Shown: in pieces, positions 26,701-38,700 of the stretch | How positions within the stretch are numbered: the first letter of the stretch is position 1 | Layout of the letters: the number at the start of each line of letters is the position of its first letter | Origin: Pyrocephalus nanus | Lineage: Eukaryota > Chordata > Aves > Passeriformes > Tyrannidae | Assembly (NCBI GenBank): GCA_038380795.1 | Contig: CM076261.1 | Span: forward strand, 11,104,556-11,168,555 | Direction of reading: 5' to 3' | Length of the DNA stretch: 64,000 nucleotides | The notes under the pieces: generated by a model | Told to the model about the DNA's origin: nothing | Databases searched by the model: none | What the model saw: only the letters and a program-made list of their open reading frames with translations | Program-made: the position numbers and the translations under genes

Positions 26701-29700
26701 GAGAGCTGCACTTAATCCTCTCTCCTAACCTTCAGCCTAGTCCCAGGATCCATTTATGATGCTCTACTTAACTGAGAACTGAAAAGCTGAGGAAAATGGT
26801 TGGGGGATATACTGTATCAGGTAGAAAGAATTTCAGTTTCTCCCGCCATTTCCTGAAAAAATCTAAATAAAATTTATCAGAATACAACTTAGGTTTAAGT
26901 TCACCCTGGATACTTGCTATTGCAGTTTGTTCTTAAAAAGTGATTTCGAGACTTACTACTAATTTTCAAGTCAAAAATGTGTTCTTTCAGAAAATGAACA
27001 CTGTCTTTAACAAATGCTTCTCCCTAATCTTGTGTCTAAATCCAGTCTATGAAGCAATCTGATCCTCTCTTGAAGACCTTTACTGAGCATCTGCCAAATT
27101 GCTACAATATTAATTTGCAATCTAACCTCCAAAGGGGTCCCTGGGCTGTTGAATGGAAGGTCTGAATGTTCCAGACAATCTGTCAGTGAGAAAAAATAAT
27201 CCTTTATGGCTACCAAAGGGTGGTGACCATGGCCAAAGCCCTGGCTCCCAGGTGTTATTTTCTTCTGCTCTCAGCATATATCATGGAAGATAGAGCAAAA
27301 AAAATGGGAACTAATGTGGACAACATAATGAATAGGAGCTGGATGCAGAATGAGATTCTCACGAAATATACCCTACTTCCTAGCAAGTTATACATTTTGC
27401 TTTCTTATTCCTGTCAACATAGAGACATTTCTTGCTCAAGGAATCTTTATGCACTAGATTATTACCACAACTGATACTAAAGTATTGCATATTATTGAAG
27501 GAAATTAGTACTTTCTAAAGGACTTTTTACCAGTTTTTCTCTGAGCTGAAACATAAACTCTTCATACTTCTCTTTATGAAACAGTAAATAGTTTTGTAGG
27601 CTGACATTAATTTTGTGTGCAAGTATCAAAATGTATAAAACATATATATGTAAGTATGTTTGAATTTCTAATGACTCATTACAATCTCAGCATGCAGACT
27701 TTTCTTAGAAGGGAAACTATTACTATATTTCATACTCAAACAGATTTCAGGCATCACCATCATTACAGAAATATTGCTCCCACAAATTCCCTCAACCAAA
27801 ACCAGAGATATAGAGAAGGGAAGCTACTGGGTGAGATGGGCTTTTATTGCTGTGAGTCAAAGGCTGAGACTATTTGGGAAGATGGAACTCTGTAATAGCC
27901 GATACTACTAGTTTACAAAGAGAACTTTATATACTAAGCTGAGTCAGCATGGAAATGATGAACAGTTGTGAAAAAGGCACCTCACACTGTTCCAGATATA
28001 TATTGGAACAGCATATTGAATAACTGAGGTTCATATTTTTTGATCTTTCACGTACAATGGTCCTTTAAACATTTTACAGGTACCTCTGTGGTTCAAGTGA
28101 CAGCCACTGATGCAGATGATCCTACTTACGGCAACAGTGCTCGAGTCGTTTACAGCATATTGCAAGGACAGCCTTATTTCTCTGTGGAGCCAAAAACAGG
28201 TAATTTTCGCCAAACTCTTTGTAGAAATGCTTAGAAAAAAGAAAATGTGCAATAAAACTTGCTAGGAACTTACTAAGTAAACATGACCTCTTGGTTAATT
28301 GAATTCATTTGGATTTTGTTGATATTTTAATCTCTTATTCTTTAGAATAGATTATGAAAACTATAAGTCTGAGCTATGTAATAAACAGACATTGCTGGAA
28401 TGGAATTTCTTATCTTGCCAATCTCCCAGCTGCCTGGTCTGCTGCCTGTTGCCATCTCTCTGATCAATGAAAATTTCAAGGTACTATGAACTGTGGTGAC
28501 CAGTGACAGGACCTGAGGGAATGGCCTGAAGTAGTCTCAGGGGAGATTTAGGTTGGATATTATAAAGAGGTTCTTCACCCAGAGGGTGGTTGGGCACTGG
28601 AACAGGCTACCCAGGGAAGTGGTCACAGCACCAAGCCTGACAGAGTTCAAGAAGCATTTGGACAATACTCTCAGGCACATGGTGTGACTCTTGGGGATGG
28701 TCCTGTGCAGGGCTAAGTGTTGGACTCAACAATCCTTGTGGGTACCTTCCAACTCAGCATATTCTGTGATTCTGTGAACAATTTTTTTGCAGGTGTTTAT
28801 CTTAGAAATATCTAAATGTCATATAGCCAGATTTCCATAAGAATAGATTTACAGCAAAATTACCTCTCCATTCTACTTTTTAAACTCAATTTTTGTCATG
28901 AGAAATTAATCTATATATTAATTTGAAAGAGGAAACACCGTGCTTCCTATCATTATCTGGTACAACATTTTGCTGCTACTTTCAAAACATATTACTGGTG
29001 AAATTTTGTTTTTACAATTTTCATGAAATTTTATGAATATTTTTAAGTCACTACAAGATTCACTCTTTAATCCTTTGTTGGTTTAGTAAACATTGCCCAT
29101 TCTGCTGTATCATTTCATAAAGCAGGAAAATGGGTTCTCACTCTGCTTAATTCAATGTAGTGTCTGAGCCTTCATTTAAACCAACAAGGAGAAGAATTAC
29201 AATCTTCATTGTGAAAATAGCCAAGCTGAGACAAAAGATAAAAAAAAATATTTTCCCTTTTTATTATAAACAATCTTGGATGTGAATATGACCTGAATAG
29301 CAAATCCACACTCAATTTAGCAACATCTAAATTTGCAGAAATAAGTACTATAATTATCTTCTTATTGCAACAAGTCCATGCTCAGCAGGTATACATAGCA
29401 CTGTCATTTTCCCTCCAATGGGTATGATTTATAGTGGTTTTCTCTCTGTTTCTCTCTCTCTCTCAATGTATATATATGTACATTGTATGTTGCCACAATG
29501 AGTGCAGACAGACCTTGAACAATAATATGTTAGTTTCTGCTAAACCAAAATCTTGATGAATTCAGACTTAAATGTTTGCATACATTTTCTCTTTGATGTG
29601 ATACTCCAATTTCTTTTGTTCTTGACAGTTATCTTCCAAATGATTGGGTAACGGTGCCTGGCAATTTAACTATGATAGAAAAATAAGCAGGCCAGGAAAA

Positions 29701-32700
29701 GCAACGTAGAAAAAATAACACTACGAAATTGTATATTCATTGTATTTTAACGTGTCTTGTAAAATGGGTGAAATAGTGCCAGACAGTTCTGTTTGTGACA
29801 TAAATGTTTCCATGAAGAGGTGATTAATGACAAGTCCTGCATTCATAAAGGAAGAAAGAAATAAAACTCTAACTAAACATTCAACAAATAGCAGATGAAG
29901 AGATATGTGTCCCAATGTGCCTCTTCTTTATTTAGTTTGTTTATGTTTCCTTCACTGCTGACACTAAGTGCTGGTGGAGTAAACGGCTGCCTCTCTGGAA
30001 ATCAGAGTTAGCAGCTGTACTGTGTACTGAGCATGAAATATTCATAAAATCATCATATTTTGAGAGGGCATATTTATTTTTTGCTCTATATCAGCATAAC
30101 TGAAAGGATGAAACATGGAGTTTTCTTCCAGTTTTCATTTCAATTCAATTAATTACAAATTGTATGCAGATCATCAAATAGATATAACAAAAACTACTTC
30201 AGATATCACAGCATTTCCATTAATAAATAAAAAATCCCTTAATCATGTTAATTATTTAGAAGTGGGTATTGTTAAATCAAAAATATGGAAAAATAAGATA
30301 ATTTCATATATCTGCAAGCTGTGGCATGATATCAGTATTAGCAAGAGTTAATGGGGTAAATGACTATTCAAAAAATCATTAAATTAATCTTTACCTTGGA
30401 ATGTTAAAAATTAATGCAGAATATTCTGTTCTTCCTAGCTCTAAAAGAGTAGGAAATCAAATACAGGAAAGGATATCTTCCAAGGAAGGGAGTGTTACTC
30501 AACACATTATGAAGTCTAGTTCAGGGAGAAGTTACTTGGAAAACACAGTTATGCACAGCATTACGGAGTGAATCTAGTACTAAATAAAAACTGATGGGTT
30601 TTGGTGACTGCTTAAGATAAGCTTGCATTATGTCAGTTCAACTTCTAGTCAAACCTTGTGATATTAGTGTTGAAATTAATTCATTCCTCTCTTGTTGCTA
30701 TTGTTGATCTGCTGTTAACTTCTAAAGGCAAACTTAGCTTTCACAGTAGCATATTTGCTTGTGCAACCATTGACTGACACCTTCTCTTACTGCAGGTGTT
30801 ATCAAGACTGCCCTTCCGAATATGGATAGAGAAGCCAAGGACCAGTACCTGTTGGTTATTCAAGCAAAGGACATGGTTGGGCAGAATGGTGGATTGTCAG
30901 GGACCACATCTGTAACTGTCACCCTGACTGATGTTAATGACAACCCACCCCGCTTCCCACGCAGTAAGTTGCTTTGTAAATACATGACTTGTAATATTAT
31001 TCCTAAACACTGTTATTTTCTTTACACACCTTGCTATTTCTAAACAAAAAGTGCTTAGTTTCCACATTAAGTATTTTGAGAATCACTGACCACAAGTTAT
31101 AATAATTATTATTAAGATTATTACATCATTTTTCTTTCCCTAGTATGTGTCAGATCAGTTGAAAAGAAGTGGTGTACAGCAGGGCCATTCCTCTCTATGA
31201 AAAAGAAGACTAAAAATATATATCTTAATATATATTTAGCTCTTGCCAGTTAGACTTCAAGATTCTTTAACCTGACTCTTAATCCTTCATATTCCTTTGG
31301 CATTTTAACAGGATTTCTCATGTGCTTACAGTGTTTCTTAATCAGAAAGGAGCTGGAAAGTCACTTTCTCTCCATTTGCTTTCTTTGACCAAGGTGTCTC
31401 TCCTCCTAACCAAAGAAAGGAACACACGGCTGTATGCTCAAACTCAAAGAGCTCAGTTTATTCACAGCATTCTGTCTAGGGTGCTTTTTTTTTTATTAAA
31501 AAAAAACCTTACTTCTTAAAGTAGAATTAAAATATTGTGAAGAATATATGCACATCAACTTGAGCCTTACCTCCAATAATGAAAAGAATAGATCTGTATG
31601 TAATAGATTTCCTGCATTTCAAGCCACCAACTGCTTGAAATAATAAGAGAATAACTGGAGCTATTTTTGAAGGTGAGGGTGTTATTTGCTACAGGCTGCA
31701 CTCAGATACTCTTCTGATAGCATATATGTAATTTGGTACTTGAATAAAGGAGCTGCAATTTCCAAGATGATGCACTTACTGTTAAATGAATATATATCAG
31801 TTTCTAGTGATGTTCAGATTGCAAACTGCCTAATCAAGATACACAGGTACAAAATAATAAGATTTTATATAGATATTGGTTTACTTTCCTCGTCTCTGGA
31901 AAACAAAGTAAAACATTCTCTGCATTACCATTTTTGCATCTTTATCTTATACTTCTCTTGTCACATGAAGAAATTTTGCCCATAGTACTTAAGGGAGAGT
32001 CTGTCACAAAGAGAACCTAGCAAAAAGGGCAATTCTATTTCAAAATTGAAGAATGCGTTCTTGTAGCCTGAGTAAATATTCAGACATATGATTTAAAGGA
32101 AAGTAAATTTAAGAAAGCTGGATTTTTGTTTTTTGCCTTCAGCCCCAGAAGACTCTGAAGTCACTAATTTTTTTAATTTCACAGGATCATACCAATATAA
32201 TGTCCCAGAATCTTTGCCAGTGGCTTCCGTGGTGGCCAGAATAAAAGCTGCAGATGCAGATGTGGGACCTAATGCTGAAATGGAGTATAAAATTGTGGAT
32301 GGTGATGGTTTGGGAGTATTCAAAATTTCTGTTGACAAAGATACTCAAGAGGGAATCATAACAATTCAGAAGGTGAGTCTGATTTTATCCACCAATTCTA
32401 TTTGGATCTCTGCAAGATGAGGGCAGGTCATGAGAGTATGGGGTTTTATTTCTAAAAGTCTTGTTTGCTGCAAAAGTTTTTTTTCCATTGGTACATTTCT
32501 TCTTGGCTTCACTATGTGATTTTGAGGGTATTAATGAGTTACAGTGAAAAATATTGTGCTTTTGTTTTGTAAGAGCTGTATTGTTTTGGTGAGGATTTTT
32601 TTTAAGCACCTCTATTTGGATGGGAATATAAACTTTAGTCTTATTTGTCTTTGTATTAAAGAGAAAATACAGAAGTATATTTCACAGTGAAAATGCAGGC

Positions 32701-35700
32701 TCCAAATAAGAAATGGATCCCAAAATTAATTTTAAAAATAATAATCTAATTGTCTTTGTCTGATGTGGTTCTATTCAGAAAGCACAATTTCCTGACTTGT
32801 AAATTATGCAACAGTAAAAATAGTTGTTTTACAGGATCATATGTCATTAAAAAGATTACTTTTTAAAATATGAAAAATTTAAATAAATATTTTTTCTTCA
32901 TATATTTCTTCATATGTTCTTTTCTCTATGTGTACAGTTAGAAAACAAACCTTTAGACTACCCTCTAAAAAAATAAACATATGTTGAAATATTTTTTAAG
33001 AAAATTTAATTTTTGCGAACAGGAAAAACAATGCAACACCATAGAAGAATCCCTTAAATAATTTCCTACTCTGAATGTATGAGTGCTTGGCAATGACAGT
33101 ACTGAATCTATGGACAAACTCTAGTAGAGTAATTTTGTTAAGGAAACTTCCCTGTCTTACCATCCAGGAGTCACTCAGGCCATCACATTTGCACTACCTG
33201 AGCTGGCACCAAAGCCCTTTCACAGCTACACACCCCACACTCACAAAGTCAGATCAGGTTTCCTTACCAGCTTGACCCCAGTTTTCCTGTAGCAGAGTGT
33301 CAGATGTCCAGATCTTTAAAATAATTTAATTTTGGTGCAATAACAGTAATAAAATAGCAGCTTGAGCTGGTGTCTCTGAGGAGGGACTGGGAGCAAAGGC
33401 ACCTCCAGGATTTTATATCCTCACAATCTAAGCCAAGTAAAATCTGGGGTTCTTAGCTCCTGCCGTGTCTCTGTGTCCCTGTGACCTTTGTTCTGCAGAG
33501 GGTCAGCATTTCGACTCTTGCATGGAGCTTCAGCCACCCAGAGCTAAATCTGTAGCTCCCACTGCAGCCCAGCTACCTGTACTGAATGTATTCCTCAGCA
33601 ATTTAATACCCCTAAAATGTGGGAATCACTTGGCATTTTAGAATATATGCGACTATGTTCCTAAAGAGGGACTTATGTTTGTACTTGATATGATGCTGTA
33701 ATGGATTTTTCTTCCCTATATGCTCTTTAATTTTTGTAAACTTCACCTATTACTTGTGGGGGGGTTTTGTCTTGTTTTTTTGGTTTTTTTTTTCCCCTTC
33801 TCTGGTGCATCAGTTCCTTTCTAAAGCAAATAAAACTTCAGTAACATACCTCCTTTGAAAGAAGATAAATCTTTGTGATGTTTCAAAGCAATGGGCTAAT
33901 GCTCTGATGCCTTCAATAGCTGTTGGAAACTAGTCAACATCCACACGTCACAACAAATGGAGTACGTTCAGCACCCTTGAAAGATCAGGGTCTAATATGT
34001 GTAATGTGAATCTTTTTTTTTTTTTAGGCAAAAACACCCATCTTAGGCTTCTTGCAAGCTGTACTAAATTCTGTATTTCAAACTTGTATGTTTGAAATAG
34101 AAGTCTCTTTGTTCAACAGGCAAATTCAATGTGGCATCTTCAGTTTGCTCATTTAAGATTTTTGAGCAAAGATTTGAGAGAAATTCATCTGTCTTAGAGG
34201 TAGAACATTTACCAGTGCCACAGTGACCAACACTGAATCAGTCAGGGTTGTCAGTGATCTAATTTGAAAACTGGTGAGTTCACTTTAATTTTTAGCATAC
34301 TTTTGTAGTCATGGTGCTTTTTCCTGGAATATCCTGATTGCAGTGCTGTACATTGGACCAAATAATTTCCGTTTATTATTTCTATAATCACTTTAGCTAG
34401 GGAGCTGAACTGGACTTTTCAGTACTGAACATTTGTTCTAAGAAATGCTCTGTGAAGTAGCTATTGGACTACATTAAAAAGGTTACAAATTGTTAACCCG
34501 ATGAAATGGTCCAATTTGTTAATAATTTTTAAACCTAGATGCTGCTATATTTTGACATAAGAATTGAGATTTCTTTTTTCTACATCATTAGAACTTTTCT
34601 CCAATTTGCCTGCTATTATTAATTCATTTTACTCTGTGCAGTGGATTGACCTTGGCTTGGTGCTAGGTGCCTACCCAGCAAGCTTATCACACCCCACTTC
34701 AGGATGGGCAGGGGTAGAAAATGAGGTAGAAAAAACATTGTGGGTCAAGATAAAGGCAGTTTACAAAAGCAAAAGTGAAGGTCACATGCACATCAAACAA
34801 GGGAAAAAAGCCGGAAGATCGTATTCCTTACAGTGATGTCCAGCCACTTACTGGGAAGTAGGGCTTCAGTTCATGTATTAGTTACTTCAGAAGACAACGT
34901 TGTAAATAATGAATGCCCCTCCCCTCGCCCCTCTCCTCCTTTCCCTTAGCGTCTATATCTGAGCAGACAGCCTGTGGCATGGAATATCCCTTCGGTCAGT
35001 TTGAATCAGCTGTCCTGACTGTGTCTCCTCCCACGATCTTGCTCATACCCAGCCTACTGGTGTGTGTGGGGAATGTTGGAGAGACAGTGCTGAAGCTGTG
35101 CCAGCACTGCTTGGCAGCAATCAAAAAACTGGTGTGTTGTCAACACCTTCCCAGCTACCAATACAAAGTGCAGCACTTTGTGGGAGGCTGGTGTGTGGAA
35201 AATTAACTGCACTGCATCCAGCCTCAGTACACTCTGCCATATCAAAAGCAAGTCCCCATGCTGAGGGATACCTTCAAAACCTTTGGATGTCCTTTGCTCT
35301 TCATTTTGACTCCAGAGAACTGTGTTTTGCCTAGGGCTGAAGGACCCTGTCTGCCAACCCCACAGAAAATATTGTCTAGGAGAGAAGTAAGTGAAGAGCT
35401 CTAGCGCAGTGGCTACGGGGCAACTGCACTTCGTTCTTCTCTGGAGAACAAATACTTAGAAGACCATTAATAACAATGTATGGAGGTTAAATGGGCTTTG
35501 ACCACCGAGTCTTATCTGCCAGATCACTATGGAGTCAGGCAAGGGTTATCCCTGCATGATAATGTGTGCTTGTTGGTAGGAAATCAGGGAAGAAATTAAG
35601 TCTGTAGCCTGAAATCTGCCTAAACATTTTAATGTCCGGCACATGATGTTCTGTACTCCTCTGAGTGCAATTACCTCTCTCCTTTTCATGCCCTGAAATC

Positions 35701-38700
35701 AGTTGAGGTACTGAGAAACAGCTCAGCTTCAAAATGCATGCCCATCCTTTTCAACTTATATTTATATGCTCAGATGACATGTCTGTGTACACATCAAACA
35801 GTAAAATGCCAAGGCAAAGACTTCTGAAAAGGCACGCTTTGGTTCTAAATGCAAATGGATGCGCTTGCTTTGCATACTTCTGCTGCAATTGTACATGAAG
35901 CTCAGCAGGCTGGGCATGAAAATCACCAGCAGTAACTCTGAGCAGCTGAAAGCACTGCTCCATTCATTTTTATGCTGGGTGTTGTGGATAAAGTTTGGCA
36001 CCTGGTTATCCGAATTCCACACAAACTGAGGATTTTTCATTCTGCTTTTAGAGGGATAGCCACTTTTGAAAAGTTGACTTCCTCACTAAAAACTAACACT
36101 TCTTTTAACACATAAGTAGCATTAAATAAAAAGAAAAGAGTTTTGTAAGAAAGAAAAAAAAATTGTGAGAAGTGATATTTAAGAATTCACTGGGCAAAGC
36201 AGGATTTTTATGCTCCAAGTGGATGGAATATGAAAGAAAATGTCCAAGGATGAGCAAATATTGTAGGAAAATGATTTGTTTTTAAACAGAGAGATACCAG
36301 GTTTCATGACATTAGAAAGATAAAAATGTTACATGATTAAATATATCTCAAGATTACTTGTGTAAATGGACTTATACATGTACTGGTTTGAAAGGTGACA
36401 AAACTGGTGAATAAAATTTGAGTGTGGTTCATTTTTGGGTTGGTTTGGATTGTTTTCCATGTATATGTATATTTCCATGTATATGTACATTTCCATGCAT
36501 GTATAAACACATTTTATCTCTGTACCCTATGAAACAGAGACTTCTAAAACATTGAAAATCAGCAGAAAAAAAAAAAAAAAGTGGTTTTACTCTAGCAGTG
36601 ATATTCGTAGAAATATATGGAGTGTATTTTTCCCTTATTTATATCTCTTCTGCATTGCTAAATCCAGATACTTCTTTGGCTTGCACAGTCTATTGAAAAT
36701 GGGTTTTTCTCAACACTTTGAGAACAGTGTTGCTTTCTGAATACTACTGGTAGTTCTGCTTGTAGTTTTTATAGCCATGGAAGGACTGGGGATTCCAAGT
36801 TCCTGAACATGCTACTACTACTGTTACCTAGTGTCAGTATATATTAGCTACTGGTCTAAACCTCAGTCAAGGCAGGAATGCTTTGTCTATGTGCTTTTCC
36901 CCTTCCAAGGGGAAAAGGATATTTATCCTTCCAAGGAGTAAAGATTAGGATTATACTATTTTATGCAGCACAACTAAGAAGCATGTGTGCTGCATCACTT
37001 TTCAGTGTTTGCTGCTATATTGTTTTTGACATACTCATCACACCTTACTTCCTTTTGTCCTGGTTAGGATTTTTGAATCAGGATAAAATGAGTGAGATGT
37101 GAAATTCACATATTCCAGGAAGTTGCTTAAGTTCACTCTAAACTAAACAAAACAACAATAAAACCCCCAAACAAACAAACCCTCACAACTTTTTCAAAAT
37201 AATTTGGACAAGGGCTAATTTTTTTTGTGAATTTATGGCTTATATAATAACATCAGGTTATGTCTGGGTAGAATTGTTATTTTCTGAGATCAGCGAAGCT
37301 GGAAGTTCATCTAATGACAGAAACCCTACTGAACCATTTACTCGGTTATTTGCACTAAAAAATAAAGTCTGCCCTATTCTGAAATACATGAACTGAATTT
37401 ATATGCATGTATATAGGACAGTTTATAAAAGGGTTTAAGTTGTTTTTAGGATGCTATACTCTCTGTCAAAGCTGCAATAGGATATGAAAAATTCTAGAAG
37501 ACAAACTTTATGTTTCTTCTTCCTTGTCTTTCCTTTTCTTTCTTCAGAAGTTGATATAAACAAGTGAATGGGACCCATGAGTGGTATTTTCAGCTTAAAT
37601 GAAGATTGGGAAAGTGGTGGCAAAACTAGTGGGTTTTTTTCCTGTAAACTACTATATTCAAACAATTTGTTGCCCAATAGTTTCAAGTTCTTGTGTAAGC
37701 CTTCCCATTTTTTTATTTATCCACTTTCTCTTTTGTTAAAAATACTAATAAATAAATGAAAATGTCTCACTTGTCAAATGAAACAGAAGAAAACTCTGTT
37801 TTTACAGAGCAGTCTAAAGATGTCACCTACTCAAACTTTTTGCTACAATTCTGATGTTGCAAACAATGTGAGAGTTTGACTCTTCTCCAAACTGCAGGCA
37901 GTCCTTGTAATGAGTCTAGAACAGAACAGAATAGAATAGAATAGAATAGAATAGAATAGATCATACATTAGAATAATTAAGGTTGGAAAAGACCTTCCAA
38001 AATCATCAAGTCCAACCTTTGACCAAACACAACCATGTCAACTAGGGCCACATCTAGTCATTTCTTGAACATCTACAGGGCTCGTGACTATAACCTTCCT
38101 GGGCAGCCTGTTCCAATGCTAAGCCACCCTTTCAGTGATGATGATGTCCATCCTCAATGTGTTCATGATGTCCAGCCCGAATCTCTCCTAGCACAAGCTT
38201 GTGGTAGTTGTAGAGAGCAGTAAGTTCTCCTCTGAGCCTCCTTTTCTCCAGGCTGAATGACACCAGCCACTCCTTTAGCCATTCCTCATAGAATTTATTC
38301 TCTAGACCCTTCACCAGCTCCACTGCCTTCCTCTGGATTTGCCCTAGCAAGTCAATGTTTTTCTTGTAGTGAGACTCAAAACTGAACACAGTACTTGAGG
38401 TGCAGACCCCTGTGCTGAGTATAGGGGAGCAATCATTTCCCTGGTCCTTCCAGGATGCCAGGATACCTTCTAGGCCACCTGAACACACCACTGAATCATG
38501 TTCAGCTGGCTGTCAACCAGCACCCCAGGTCATTTTCTGGAAAGCCCGACCACTTTCCAGCCATTCTTTCCCAAGCTTGTACTGCTGCATGGGGTTGTTG
38601 TGACCCAAGTGCAGGACTCAGCTTTGTTGAACTTCATACAATTGACCTCAGCCCACTGATCCACCCTGTCTGGATCCCTCTGCGGAGTCGTCCTACCCTC

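Noticed and set aside
34913..35334. Three overlapping open frames of 65-97 codons
   Set aside because: They lie mostly inside the solo LTR, which is non-coding, and resemble no retroviral protein.
36455..36506. Three near-copies of tttccatgtatatgtata
   Set aside because: Short, AT-rich and diverged; ordinary low-complexity sequence.
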